Positions 44,116-55,789 are shown, numbered from the stretch's first letter. The stretch is DNA of 64,000 nucleotides from Reticulitermes speratus (GCA_021186555.1 JAJKFL010000004.1:37843351-37907350), one strand, 5' to 3'. Notes: generated from the letters alone by a model not told the origin. Numbers and translations are program-made.

Positions 44116-44596
44116 ATCTCATTAGCAGAACTTGCGCAGCAAAGCGCGTCAAGTGCCAGTGCATGTGCGTGTAAAAACATACCGTTATCAGTGGCGTACC
44201 GGGCGAGTAATCAAAATGGCCGCACCTAAAGCAAATTAACTTAAAACTCACTATCATTTACTTAATTGGATCAGTAATTCAAAATTTGCTGAAGGCAGAA
44301 AATTAAAAAAATTTTTTATTTAAATATCAATTTTGACGTCCCTTGGACTCCGTCGCCAGGGGTGGCTACACCACCCTCCCCCCTCCTAGCTACACCCCTG
44401 CACACGATGAAGACTTTATTGTAGATTACAACGTGTTGTACAAAGAAAAACCTTACTTGTTAAGTTAATTTTTTCCTACATTAAAAATTCATCATGACAC
44501 CCTGTATACAAACTCTCTCATTAGCTGCTCCATATGTCGCCTTCGAATATAGGCCACACTCATACCATTGAATGAATTTAAAAGACAAAATAAATA
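44116..44596. other. Unassigned stretch
   Basis: A GC-rich piece near 44340-44400 (CGCCAGGGGTGGCTACACCA) followed by AT-rich sequence. No gene supported. Confidence 0.3.
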
Positions 44597-44797
44597 GAGT
44601 CGAACTCGGTTATAACGCCATGAAAGGGACTGAATATTTTGTGTCGTTATAAACGAGTGTTGTTATAACCGAGTGTCGTTATAACCGAGGAGTATAATGT
44701 TATGGTTAACAGTGAGGAATTAATTGGTACCACAGAATATCTGACGTTATAGACGAGGTGTCGCATTAACCGATGTCGTTATAACCGGGTTCGACTG
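44597..44797. mobile_element. pogo/Tigger-like MITE
   Basis: 201 bp flanked by TA. The ends are inverted: GAGTCGAACTCGGTTATAAC on the left and, reversed, CAGTCGAACCCGGTTATAAC on the right. GTTATAACCGAGTG repeats inside. The terminal CAGT-GAAC-CGGTTATAACG pattern is that of pogo-type elements of the Tc1/mariner superfamily. No transposase present. Confidence 0.85.
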
Positions 44798-44997
44798 TAC
44801 AAGAATAATAATTAAATGTATAAAATAGGAGACCGTTTATATATAACTATGTGTGTATGTTATTCTCAATATGTTTCCTCATACAAAGGGTCAGCTCTGT
44901 TCGACACTGTGCCATCTGTAGGACAAAGACTGCAACGTAATTCGCTGTTTTAACACATAAAAAGAGAAAAGGAGAGAGAGGTAAGATACGGATAGAG

Positions 44998-45105
44998 GAG
45001 GCTGGATGCGCTCCAGAGCCGGTCTGGACACTTCGGAGAAGAAAAAAACATCACTTGCTAAGCCTGGAATCAAATCACGATTCGTCGGTCGTAGCTTACC
45101 GATGA
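44998..45105 (-). mobile_element. SINE family 1, 5' half
   Basis: Minus strand: GGTAAGCTACGACCGACGAA, GATTTGATTCCAGGC (damaged B box), CCGAAGTGTCCAGACCGGCT. The 3' half is missing. Confidence 0.68.
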
Positions 45106-45911
45106 AGGAAATAAAAAAAACAGTATTCGAGACCACTCCCAAATTTCGTGAAAATCGATAACACGCTTCAAGCGTTCAGTCGCGCACAAAACAGCCTTAC
45201 TTTGAAGGAAGTGGTATAAAGTTAGACGTACTTCCTTGTTTGCAAGAACGGCGTTGATTTTTATTTTTTTGCTATATGCCACTCATGCTTTAATACGTTT
45301 AAATGAGATGGAGTGGAACGCCTCACGCCTGGCGCAGCTACAGCCTCAAGCAATCTCTCCCTCTCCCTTTCTCTCTCACCCTCTCTCATCGTGGTGTGTG
45401 TTGTTGAGCCTGTGTGCGGGTGTGGTATAGTAACTAAGATGGGTTTGTTGGATGGCAGCTGGAAAGGGGTGTGCGTGTGCTGTAGAAGAGGTCCCGAAGT
45501 CAGGCAGCGAGCGTGCTTCGCTCCCTGTCCCGTCGGTTACTGATGAGAGACAGAGACAGAGAAGAAAGAGACAGAGCTTGTGTCGGTTACTGATGACAGA
45601 GAAAGACAGACAAAGATGTATGATGCGAAGAAAATAGGAGGTGTGAGTGTCAAACAGATCCTTGTGCAGACGAAGACGGTGAATTTTCAGACGTATTAAG
45701 GGAGACGAGGAAATGGGAAAAGGACAATGTGACATGGAACGGAATTGAATTGTTTGTTTTGGAACGGTTTTAAAGTTTGGCGGGGATAAGAAAACAAGCG
45801 TGTGACTTAGCACTCAGAACAGAGACAGAGATATACGGGCTTGACATAATTATCAGTTAAAGTCGGACCGCTGACTGCTGAAGTAATTGAGACCTTTCGG
45901 TCATCCAGGCA
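45106..45911. other. Unassigned stretch, partly CT/GA-rich
   Basis: CTCTCCCTCTCCCTTTCTCT near 45355 and GAGACAGAGACAG near 45548-45600 are low-complexity. A 145-residue minus-strand frame (45376-45813) overlaps them and is not recognised. Confidence 0.35.
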
Positions 45912-48118
45912 AATAACGAAGAATTCTTTAAAACTGGACCGTCAGCTAATACTTCGCCTCAGTCCCTTCAACAAATTCTTTATAACTGGACCGTCAGCTA
46001 ATACTTCGCCTCAGTCCCTTCAACAAATTCTTTAAAACTGGACCGTCAGCTAATACGTCGCCTCAGTCCCTTCAACAAATTCTTTAAAACTGGACCGTCA
46101 GCTAATACTTCGCCTCAGTCCCTTCAACAAATGCTTTATAACTGGACCGTCAGATAATACTTCGCCTCAGTCCCTTCAACAAATTCTTTAAAACTGGACC
46201 GTCAGCTAATACGTCGCCTCAGTCCCTTCAACAAATTCTTTAAAACTGGACCGTCAGCTAATACTTCGCCTCAGTCCCTTCAACAAATGCTTTATAACTG
46301 GACCGTCAGATAATACTTCGCCTCAGTCCCTTCAACAAATTCTTTAAAACTGGACCGTCAGCTAATTCTTCGCCTCAGTCCCTTCAACAAATTCTTTAAA
46401 ACTGGACCGTCAGCTAATACTTCGCCTCAGTCCCTTCAACAAATTCTTTAAAACTGGACCGTCAGCTAATACTTCGCCTCAGTCCCTTCAACAAATTCTT
46501 TAAAACTGGACCGTCAGCTAATACTTCGCCTCAGTCCCTTCAACAAATTCTTTAAAACTGGACCGTCAGCTAATACGTCGCCTCAGTCCCTTCAACAAAT
46601 TCTTTAAAACTGGACCGTCAGCTAATACTTCGCCTCAGTCCCTTCAACAAATGCTTTATAACTGGACCGTCAGATAATACTTCGCCTCAGTCCCTTCAAC
46701 AAATTCTTTAAAACTGGACCGTCAGCTAATTCTTCGCCTCAGTCCCTTCAACAAATTCTTTAAAACTGGACCGTCAGCTAATACTTCGCCTCAGTCCCTT
46801 CAACAAATTCTTTAAAACTGGACCGTCAGCTAATACTTCGCCTCAGTCCCATCAACAAATTCTTTAAAACTGGACCGTCAGCTAATACTTCGCCTCAGTC
46901 CCTTCAACAAATTCTTTAAAACTGGACCGTCAGCTAATACTTCGCCTCAGTCTCATCAACAAATTCTTTATAACTGGACCGTCAGCTAATACTTCGCCTC
47001 AGTCCCTTCAACAAATTCTTTATAACTGGACAGTCAGCTAATACTTCGCCTCAGTCCCTTCAACAAATTCTTTAAAACTGGACCGTCAGCTAATACGTCG
47101 CCTCAGTCCCTTCAACAAATTCTTTAAAACTGGACCGTCAGCTAATACTTCGCCTCAGTCCTTTCAACAAATTCTTTAAAACTGAACCGTCAGCTAATAC
47201 TTCGCCTCAGTCCCTTCAACAAATTCTTTAAAACTGGACCGTCAGCTAATACTTCGCCTCAGTCCCTTCAAAAAATTCTTTAAAACTGGACCGTCAGCTA
47301 ATACTTCGCCTCAGTCCCATCAACAAATTCTTTAAAACTGAACCGTCAGCTAATACTTCGCCTCAGTCCCTTCAACAAATTCTTTAAAACTGGACCGTCA
47401 ACTAATACTTCGCCTCAGTCCCTTCAACAAATTCTTTAAAACTGGACCGTCAGCTAATACTTCGCTTCAGTCCCTTCAACAAATTCTTTAAAACTGGACC
47501 GTCAGCTAATACTTCGCCTCAGTCCCTTCAACAAATTCTTTAAAACTGAACCGTCAGCTAATACTTCGCCTCAGTCCCTTCAACAAATTCTTTAAAACTG
47601 GACCGTCAGCTAATACTTCGCCTCAGTCCCTTCAACAAATTCTTTAATACTGGACCGTCAGCTAATACTTCGCCTCAGTCCCTTCAACAAATTCTTTATA
47701 ACTGGACCGTCAGCTAATACTTCGCCTCAGTCCCATCAACAAATTCTTTAAAACTGGACCTTCAGCTAATACTTCGCCTCAGTCCCTTCAACAAATTCTT
47801 TAAAACTGGACCGTCAGCTAATACGTGTACTTCGCCTCAGTCCCTTCAACAAATTCTTTAAAACTGGACCGTCACCTAATACTTCGCCTCAGTCCCTTCA
47901 ACAAATTCTTTATAACTGGACCGTCAGCTAATACTTCGCCTCAGTCCCTTCAACAAATTCTTTCAAACTGGACCGTCAGCTAGTACGTCGCCTCAGTCCC
48001 TTCAACAAATTCTTTAAAACTGGACCGTCAGCTAATACTTCGCCTCAGTCCCTTCAACAAATTCTTTATAACTGGACCGTCAGCTAATACTTCGCCTCAG
48101 TCCCTTCAACAAATTCTA
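45912..48118. repeat. 52-bp minisatellite, about 42 copies
   Basis: Unit of 52 bp (ACAAATTCTTTAAAACTGGA, CCGTCAGCTAATACTTCGCC, TCAGTCCCTTCA). Variants ATACGTCG, ATGCTTTATAACTGG and CAGATAATAC recur together every few units, showing multi-unit duplication. No long frame crosses it. Confidence 0.97.
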
Positions 48119-48169
48119 GTTTGAGGATTCTGTCTGGTCTTCCGGGTTGTTACGGTATGTAAAAAAAAA

Positions 48170-48430
48170 ACGTAAAGTATCCCCTGTCCACGCCATGAAG
48201 GTGCAGGCGGAGTAGACTTATACCTCCACTCATTCTTAATTTTGGCAATAGATGGAGGTGAGTGTCCAACAGCACGCCCCGGCCGCTTTACCTCCGGGAA
48301 AGAACCACGGTGCCCGTTGAATAGGAGGCTGGGTGGGCCCCAGAGCCCGTCTGAACATTTCGGAATAAAGAAAAATCGCTTAGCCCTACAGTGATTCGAA
48401 ACCGTAGCCAAACCGACGGATCTACCGCGG
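48170..48430 (-). mobile_element. SINE family 1, full length
   Basis: Minus strand: GGTTTCGAATCACTG (B box), CCCGGAGGTAAAGCGGCCGG, GGCGTGGACAGGGGATACTT, ACGTTTT. It lies directly after the 52-bp array. Confidence 0.82.
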
Positions 48431-48444
48431 CTAATGTTACGATG

Positions 48445-48560
48445 TGTAGCAGGGTTATTGATTATCGACGTTACGAAGGAACTTACCCTTATATCTCTTT
48501 GACCCTAGACGCGAAAGGCGGTGCGTTCCTCCGAAACGTCGTGAAAAATACCTCCGCGAC
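48445..48560. repeat. Small diverged foldback
   Basis: ATCGACGTTACGAAGGAAC is repeated inverted as GTTCCTCCGAAACGTCGTG with a roughly 50-bp interior. Shares the CCGAAACGTCG motif of the foldback family. Confidence 0.55.
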
Positions 48561-48582
48561 TCAGCATTAACAAGAAGGTAAG

Positions 48583-48873
48583 CAGGTGAAGCTGTCGCTG
48601 TCTAAGCCGTAAAGGCATACATGGGGAGTAGAGGTATAACTCCACTCCTTGACCTCGGCACTAGATGGAGATGAGTGCTTAGCGTCACGCTATGGCCGCT
48701 TTAACCCCGTAAAAAGCGCTCTTTGTACCTACTGATTAGGGGGGCTGGGTGAACCGTACAGTCGGTATGGACGTCTTGGGGAAGAGATAAATCTTCTGCC
48801 TCTATCGGGATTCGAAACCCGGATCGTCCAGCCCGTAGCTTAGTCACTATACCGACTGAGCTACCCAGCCCCT
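48583..48873 (-). mobile_element. SINE family 1, complete
   Basis: Minus strand starts GGGGCTGGGTAGCTCAGTCG with an intact A box, B box GGGTTTCGAATCCCG and body GGTTAAAGCGGCCATAGCG. It ends GACAGCGACAGCTTCACC. TTAACAAG flanks both sides and may be the target duplication. Confidence 0.88.
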
Positions 48874-49109
48874 TAACAAGCCAGAATACCAGCCTCCTCA
48901 GTATCAAGGCATGGTAACCTCAAATCTCCCAACTTATGGTTTCCGCTGCTAGCAAATAAAGACACCATCACTTGGTGTTAAGTCCTCTGGGTCATGACGC
49001 AGTGTGTTTTCTACTTTCTTCACATACCCTGACAATGCAGGTAGCTAGCTCCTCCCGCAACGTCGGTAACAAAGTATCAGTTGACAGCGTATCATGCCCT
49101 CGAACACTG

Positions 49110-49235
49110 AAATATCCTTCAACAATTAAACCAACAAATGCACTTTATATCTTAAGTATGTTCATTAACCCTAAACATGTTTCGGCTGCGACAGAGCCAT
49201 CATCAGGGGTTCAAGGTCACCTTCACTTTAACATT
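49110..49235 (-). ncRNA. Hammerhead-ribozyme-like motif C, left arm of an inverted pair
   Basis: On the minus strand CTGATGA begins at 49206, extra T, stem II GGCT/AGCC and GAAA, then CATGTTTA|GGGTT. Stem I AACCC (49207-49211) against GGGTT (49167-49171) is perfect. Stem III is weaker than in the right arm because G is T here. It ends toward AAGTGCATTTGTTGGTTTAA. Confidence 0.5.
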
Positions 49236-49294
49236 CACTGTTCCATTTGGTATCACTATATATACACCACAATGTATGTCAAGTTTCTGTGAAT

Positions 49295-49395
49295 GTTAAA
49301 GTGAAAGTGACCTTGAACCCCTGATGATGGCTCTATTGCAGCCGAAACATGTGTAGGGTTAATGAACATACTTAAGAAATAAAGTGCATTCACTC
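49295..49395 (+). ncRNA. Hammerhead-ribozyme-like motif D, right arm of an inverted pair
   Basis: Best of the set. Stem I AACCC (49316-49320) pairs perfectly with GGGTT (49356-49360). CTGATGA starts at 49321, one extra T follows, stem II is GGCT/AGCC with a 7-nt loop, GAAA is at 49344-49347, and stem III is AC/GT with loop ATGT. Predicted cleavage is after GTA at 49355. Outside it, CATACTTAAGAAATAAAGTG continues to CACT repeats. Confidence 0.6.
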
Positions 49396-49764
49396 ACTCA
49401 CTCACACCATGGAGCAGAGTCCTTCTTGAGAAGCTAACATGTCGTCAGCTAGTCAAGAAATTCCCCTCGTTTTATGGAAACCGAAGGTTCATTACTGCAC
49501 TCACAACACACCCGCCACCTGTCCCTATCCTGAGCTAAGTCGTACCAAAGAATCAGTCCAGGTCCGAGGCTCTGTATAGTGTTTCGTAACATGGTAATTT
49601 TTTACGGTGAGGAGTTGTTAGCACCTCGCCCAACTCCCAAGCTGGAGGACCACCCCTTGTCGGCTGTCCTCGCTGCATATTCGCAGCTCCATATCCGGAG
49701 GTCGTTCCTCCATCCGCAACCTGAGGACGCGCCATGCATGTGCAGGACCGACTTACTGGTGACA
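49396..49764 (-). mobile_element. LINE family A derivative, 3' end (copy 2)
   Basis: Minus strand: CATGGCGCGTCCTCAGGTTG, CTCCAGCTTGGGAGTTGGGC, CTCACCGTAAAAAATTACCA, TAGCTCAGGATAGGGACAGG, TGCAGTAATGAACCTTCGGT and AAGAAGGACTCTGCTCCATG. It ends in (GTGA)n. The same composite as 25499-25797, but keeping more of the LINE segment before the tail. Confidence 0.88.
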
Positions 49765-50268
49765 GACGACTTATCGTGGTGACAGTGGACCGACTTATCG
49801 TGGGACAGGCCATGTGGTGACAGGGACCGACTTATCGTGGTGACAGGGACCGACTTATCGTGGTGACAGGGACCGCTTATCGTGGTGACAGGGACCGACT
49901 TATCGTGGTGACAGGGACCGACTTATCGTGGTGACAGGGACCGACTTATCGTGGTGACAGGGACCGACTTATCGTGGTGACAGGGACCGACTTATCGTGG
50001 TGACAGGGACCGACTTATCGTGGTGACAGGGACCGACTTATCGTGGTGACAGGGACCGACTTATCGTGGTGACAGGGACCGACTTATGTGGTACAGGACC
50101 GACTTATCGGTGACAGGGACCGACTTATCGTGGTGACAGGGACCGACTTATCGTGGTGAAAGGGACCGACTTATCGTGGTGACAGGGACCGACTTATCGT
50201 GGTGACAGGGACCGACTTATCGTGGTGACAGGGACCGACTTATCGTGGTGACAGGACCGACTTATCGG
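49765..50268 (-). repeat. 23-bp minisatellite inside a LINE A derivative (copy 2)
   Basis: About 22 copies of GTGGTGACAGGGACCGACTT, ATC, the inverse of the array at 25010-25498. The outer boundary runs into GGAATAAGTGCATTTGTTGG, a sequence also found next to hammerhead-like arms. Confidence 0.95.
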
Positions 50269-51254
50269 AATAAGTGCATTTGTTGGTTTAATTGTTGAAT
50301 GCTATCAAAATGCACGGTGAGCACAACGTAAAAAAACTGAAATATCCATCAACTTTGCTGGGACAAACGTCAAAGCGCGCAGAATATCATCTTCGGAAGT
50401 TCTTTTATGGTTTGTTTAACGACGCTCTCGGCAGACGAACAGCTGTAGATTTTAGAATGTAATTGAGGGAAAAAAATATTTTGAGTTGGGAAGAGACGGT
50501 TCACGCATGCGCAAAATTGTAGTTGCCATGACGACATCTCACTACGCCAGGCCGTATCACATCTATTCTACTGGTTCGCCAATTAAAATTTACCAAGTGG
50601 CTGCATAGTGCAGGTTAATCGTTGATATGCTGGTAGTTACCCAGCTGGTCATCAAAGTCTTTGCCTATACACAGGCCGAAGAATCATCGCTGTCTTCACA
50701 AGATCCCGAGACTGGGCTACATTGTCAGCCAGTTTAATTCATTCACACCATAAGACAACAATATCCATGTTAGTATTAGCATGTTGACTTCTTTCCTTGA
50801 GGTTCTCCCTCTAAAAATTTGCATTCATCTCTTATTTCCTTCATTCGTGGTTCATAAACCGCATCTTATCCTCCTTGGTGTAAAAATCCTCAAAATCTTA
50901 AGACAGGGGTATACAATTATTACGAACGAACTCATTTTGTGAAAAGTATTATTAATTACCAAAATAAAGTAACACAAATTCTATTTATCTCATTTTTGTT
51001 TAAATAAAATTACGTAAATGTAAGATCGATAATATTAAACACCTACATAAGGTATAATTTCGTGAGTTTTGCCCATTAAATTGTATTGTAAGAGAACCCT
51101 TAAAGAAGAACGAGTGTGTTGGATATGTAACACTGACTACACGAATGATTTAAAATATTTCGGTGGGTGAATTTCTTGAAAATAGTCACTTAGAAGACCT
51201 AGAAGTAGGTGGACGGATGATAATAATATATTATGTAAAGGCAAAGTTCTATAT
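50269..51254. other. Unassigned region
   Basis: Starts with the GTGCATTTGTTGGTTTAATT motif. The rest is AT-rich with no recognised gene or repeat. Confidence 0.3.
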
Positions 51255-51528
51255 GTGGCCGATCCCAGTGGCCGTGTGGTCTAAGGCGTAGGTCTACGGC
51301 CGCTCGCTTACTGGGATTGCGGGTTCGAATCCCGCCTAGGGCATGGATGTCTGTCTATTATGAGTGTTGTGTGTTGTCAGGTAGAGGGTTCTGCGTCGGG
51401 CTGATCACTCGTCCAGAGGAGTCCTACCGTGTGTGGTGTGTCTCAAGTGTGTGATCGCGAAGCGTCGTAAAATGAGGAGGCCTAGGCCCCTAGGGGCTGT
51501 CGAGCCATAGGAAAAAAAAAGTTGTTTC
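51255..51528 (+). mobile_element. SINE family 2, complete
   Basis: Head GATCCCAGTGGCCGTGTGGT, CGGCCGCTCGCTTACTGGGA, B box GCGGGTTCGAATCCCGCC, then GATCACTCGTCCAGAGGAGT, CCTAGGCCCCTAGGGGCTGT, CGAGCCATAGGAAAAAAAA. This is the reference copy for the family. The head resembles a type II tRNA, but it is not a tRNA gene: the anticodon arm is altered and 180 bp of SINE body follow. Confidence 0.9.
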
Positions 51529-51606
51529 TGTTCACGCCATGAAGCTGTGTAAGGGGAATAGGGGTATAACTCCACTTATTCTTAACCTCGGCGCTAGATA
51601 AATAGG
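51521..51606 (-). mobile_element. SINE family 1, 3' fragment
   Basis: Minus strand GCGCCGAGGTTAAGAATAAG, ACCCCTATTCCCC, CTTCATGGCGTGAACAG. It abuts the A tail of the SINE 2 copy. Confidence 0.65.
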
Positions 51607-51898
51607 TTATAAATATATGAGTAAGGAAAAAGCGTCTCAGAATCGCATACTGTGATGTCTATTGTGTCCTATCACGGGAAGAAGGTAACGCCCCCTATGT
51701 AAATCGACGCTCTGGCAAACCTCTGATGGACGCTGTCTTTATCGACTGATCCTGCCATCACTACGCCAGTGCACAGCACTTAAACACAGGTCCACTGTCC
51801 ATCTGACACACAATCTCGGAACGGAACCATCCCATCGATAATCGCGGTTCAATTACTACCATTCCTGCTTCATATTCACGAGGTCCAGGATTTGAATT

Positions 51899-52045
51899 CG
51901 AGTCGAGGTAGCTCAGTCAACATACTGACTGATTAGGGGCTGGACGACCAGGGATCTGAGACCGATTCATGGTAGAGGTAGGTATTTTTCTCTTCTCTTC
52001 TGAGACCCAAACTCTCTCTTATCCACTGTGCACGTATGACTTATT
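51899..52045 (+). mobile_element. SINE family 1, 5' half
   Basis: GAGGTAGCTCAGTCAACATA, GGGGCTGGACGACCAGGGAT, TTTCTCTTCTCTTCTGAGAC, CTTATCCACTGTGCACG. The 3' half fades out. Confidence 0.65.
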
Positions 52046-52929
52046 TCAAAAGTGTAAATCAGCCGGAGCCTTAGGCCTGACTAAAACGTTTCGTGCCTAA
52101 AGTTTCTTCGTTTCGTTGTGAGTTGTGTATAGCCTGACAGAACCGGGTTCGCTTCCTGGGTCAATTTCTCATCTGTTTTGAAATTTAGTTACCCAACATT
52201 ATGAACTGGTTTAAACCGTAATTTTCACCGCGCATTCTGATTTCAAATCACAAATTACAGTACATTTTTTGTTTTTTTTTTTAATTTTGTGATTTGGTTT
52301 AAACCGGTTTCGATACTTTTCTGCAGAGATAACGTTATGTTGGTGTTGTGAAAAATATTTTTGTCAAAAATAAACACAAATTTTAATAAAGGTTTTAAAT
52401 GAATAAAGAATTCATTTGGGAAAATTTTTAACCCTATTTTTTTACGTTGTAATCCGTGTCAATACAATTCCCATAGCCGATGGCAACGTATAGAGGCCTG
52501 CTCCATTAACATTTGAAAAATCCTTTTTCCAAAACCGTTTGAGTCACTAGAAGAGTCAAGCTGTGGGACTTCGATAATGCCAAAACAAGGCCCCCACTAT
52601 ACGTTACACAGACCCACATCATACAAGGGCTTCGTAATGGACGCCTGGAGCAATACCTCCATACTGTACACTACACACACAGTGTTTACTTGTACGGTTA
52701 ATTGACGATGCTATATCAGCCGCATAGGTTAAGTGCAGACACACATTAGAACTTTGCACGATATTTCGATCAATATACCTCAATGTAGAAAGTCGTTTTA
52801 ATATCCAATTACCATTGTATGCGTAAACTATGGCAATAGTAGTGCATATAAAAGCTTACTATTTACAATTGTACAATTGTGCAATTGTGCCAGAACGTGT
52901 AAGCATTTTTCATGCGTATGTAATTCAAA
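52046..52929. other. Unassigned AT-rich stretch
   Basis: AGAACCGGGTTCGCTTCCTG near 52140 may be a SINE B-box scrap. A 10-base T run is at 52272. No gene supported. Confidence 0.3.
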
Positions 52930-53010
52930 TACAGGGTATACACAAAAGAATGGTGCGGTTTCAATGTATATTATATGAATACCGCACCATTCTTTTATGC
53001 ATGCCCTGTA
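52930..53010. mobile_element. Terminal-repeat-only MITE of the Tc1/mariner element, second copy
   Basis: 81-bp near-perfect hairpin: TACAGGGTATACACAAAAGA, TGGTGCGGTTTCAATGTATA, and the inverse ending GCATGCCCTGTA. Same family as 40620-40701 and the ends of 9835-10413. Confidence 0.9.
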
Positions 53011-53344
53011 TATACACTGTTAACAGTAAATGTCACTGAAAATGTTTATGTACAATGGATGTATCATTTGGGAGATACAGATGTTGGAGGATAATATTAA
53101 AATGAAGCAGCTGACTAATACGATCGTACGGAGGTCAGTAATACGTACGTCGCCTAATGTCAACCGGGCAGTGCATATTGTCCCCCAATAAAAAATAACT
53201 GGTATTACGAACAGGAATGGATAGTTACAGAAAAATTATGGAAGAGGATTTCTTGATATATTCTACATGTAGACTAATAAATTCTGGGTGTGTAGTTACT
53301 ATTATTATTATATGTATATTATCTATTATATTACTGCAATTGGG
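53011..53344. other. Unassigned stretch with LINE A trace
   Basis: GTTGGAGGATAATATTAAAA near 53083 is a short LINE A trace. A 61-residue frame at 53217-53402 runs into the 19-bp array and is unsupported. Confidence 0.35.
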
Positions 53345-54149
53345 TTTTCACCCGGTGGCAGTAGCTTCACCCGGTGGCAGTAGCTTCACCCGGTGGCAGT
53401 AGCTTCACCCGGTGGCAGTAGCTTCACCCGGTGGCAGTAGCTTCACCCGGTGGCAGTAGCTTCACCCGGTGGCAGAAGCTTCACCCGGTGGCAGTAGCTT
53501 CACCCGGTGGCAGTAGCTTCACCCGGTGGAAGTAGCTTCACCCGGTGGCAGTAGCTTCACCCGGTGGCAGTAGCTTCACCCGTGGGAGTAGCTTCACCCG
53601 GTGGCAGTAGCTTCACCCGTGCAGTACTTCACCCGGTGGCAGTAGCTTCACCCGGTGGCAGTAGCTTCACCCGGTGGCAGTAGCTTCACCCGGTGGAAGT
53701 AGCTTCACCGGTGGCAGTAGCTTCACCCGGTGGCAGTAGCTTCACGGGATAGCTTCCCCGGTGGCAGTAGCTTCACCCGGTGGCAGTAGCTTCACCGGTG
53801 GCAGTACTTCACCCGGTGGCAGTAGCTTCACCCGGTGGCAGAATCTTCACCCGGTGGCAATAGCTTCACCCGGTGGCAGTAGCTTCACCCGGTGGCAGTA
53901 GCTTCACCCGGTGGCAGTAGCTTCACCCGGTGGCAGTAGCTTCACCCGGTGGCAGTAGCTTCACCCGGTGGCAGTAGCTTCACCCGGTGGAAGTAGCTTC
54001 ACCCGGTGGCAGTAGCTTCACCCGGTGGCAGTAGCTTCACCCGGTGGCAGTAGCTTCACCCGGTGGCAGTAGCTTCACCCGGTGGCAGTAGCTTCACCCG
54101 GTGGCAGTAGCTTCACCCGGTGGCAGTAGCTTCACCCGGTGGCAGTAGA
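53345..54149. repeat. 19-bp minisatellite, about 42 copies
   Basis: Unit AGCTTCACCCGGTGGCAGT. Mostly identical, with a few truncated copies between 53580 and 53820. Confidence 0.97.
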
Positions 54150-54542
54150 TAAAAGATAACATATCATTAAAATCTCGAAATGTAGAAACGTAAGGAATTT
54201 GTATGTTTGTACTGTAGGAAAGGGGCCCAATTCAGAGTTTTGAAAAAACTTCAGTCCCCTTAAAACACTAAATTCCTTCGCCAACTGAGTAACATACCAA
54301 GCACAACGTGAAAAACTTACCACAAGTTCTGATTTGAAAAAAAAAATGTTGGAACTAGATTTAATTCATTATGGTTTCATGGACTATTTACAAACGCTGT
54401 ATCACGTGCGCAAGTCACTGTGCACTCTTTAGTATAGTTTTGACACTCAACAATTCAGTTCAGAAGACTTCATTTTATTTTCAGCCCCATAATTTAATAG
54501 ACCATCAATAGTCGTGTCCCACTAGTCAATAGTAAAGCAATC
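54150..54542. other. Unassigned stretch
   Basis: AT-rich, no repeat or gene recognised. Confidence 0.3.
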
Positions 54543-54838
54543 CCATTACACACCTGGACAGGCCCTTAGGTTTCCAGGAGGTTGAGGCTCCCAGATTTCC
54601 AGACAATCGGCACATGAAGGTGTTAAGATTGTCAGCCCTACTCACCGGCCGTCTTTATCCCCCCGGAAATATTCCTGGTACTCATTTCTGTTAGATGTTG
54701 AGTCGACCCCAGGGCCATAGTGCGGCCGGAAGGACTATGTCAATGAAAAATCCCAATGACTCCATCGAGAATCGAACCCACGACCTTCCGGCTTGTGTGG
54801 CTCAGTGCCTCAACCAACTGCGCCACCGCGTGCCCCCA
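54543..54838 (-). mobile_element. SINE family 4, full length
   Basis: Minus strand: GGGGCACGCGGTGGCGCAGT, GGCACTGAGCCACACAAGCC, GGAAGGTCGTGGGTTCGATT, CTATGGCCCTGGGGTCGACT, GGGAGCCTCAACCTCCTGGA. It ends GGGATTGCTTTACTATTG. A box TGGCGCAGTTGG and B box GGGTTCGATTC are clear. The internal G run is five to six bases here. Confidence 0.9.
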
Positions 54839-55127
54839 CTATTCAGTAGCCGCGCTCCACTATTGAATGACACCAAATCATATAGGTTAGTTGGATTATG
54901 ACATTAAGAATGAGTTGCACTTCCAACCATTCCGTCTAAAAGGAAGAATTATTTTACGTAACTGCCTGTCCTAATTTTCCACAACTGTACATTACATGTA
55001 AATACTCAGTTCGTACCTCATAGAAAACGCGGCCTGGAAGCGTTACAAAGACCAATCGGCGAATGCTGCATAGGGAAATAATATTTATTGCACGAATCTC
55101 ACGGACACATCAGTGCATTATATAGAC
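54839..55127. other. Unassigned short stretch
   Basis: No repeat recognised. Ends at the 8-bp target duplication of the hAT MITE. Confidence 0.3.
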
Positions 55128-55449
55128 CAGCGGTATTCAACCTTTTTTGTTCGCGTACCCCCAGATATAATTTCTCTTCAACTTTGTACCCCCAAAGTTG
55201 TTGGTGCATAATTCAAGTTATACACAGTCTATAATGTACATCTGAAATAAGTTAAATAAATTACATCCAAAATAATGTATTAAATAAGAAGTTTTAAATG
55301 AGAAAAAGGAGAGTCAAGCTATTAAATAACAAATATATTATTGTCTATCGTATAAAAATTAATAAAGGAACAAATGTATTTTAGCAAAGCAAAATTATAT
55401 GCACTGTGTGGAATAAAATGAAACTAGCCGCCAGATAAGAATGGCATAA

Positions 55450-55486
<37 letters not shown>

Positions 55487-55661
55487 GCGCTCCCAAATCG
55501 CATGTCCTTACGTCCGGTCTCTTGTGGCTAACCGTAAATGTGGCCCTGATTATTCAGTGTTTATCATGAAATAATATATTTATCTTTTTAAATTTTACGT
55601 ACCCCCTAAGATGCCTTCGCGTACCCCCGGGGGTACGCGTACCCCAGGTTGAATACCACTG
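55128..55661. mobile_element. hAT-like MITE, copy 1
   Basis: 534 bp with ends CAGCGGTATTCAACCTTTTT and, inverted, CAGTGGTATTCAACCTGGGG. ATATAGAC flanks both sides (55120-55127 and 55662-55669), a perfect 8-bp duplication typical of hAT. CAG-GGTATTCAACC is a hAT-type terminus. The interior is AT-rich, without transposase, and holds a (GA)n run near 55451-55484. Confidence 0.93.
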
Positions 55662-55789
55662 ATATAGACGACATGCAGAGCTTTCAGTATTAAAACGGTT
55701 GGTACGTATAGTAAACACTAGGATTCAAATGGTTAATAGAAGTAAGATTTAACAATCAGAATCCAAGACACCCCCAGTGACGACATATA

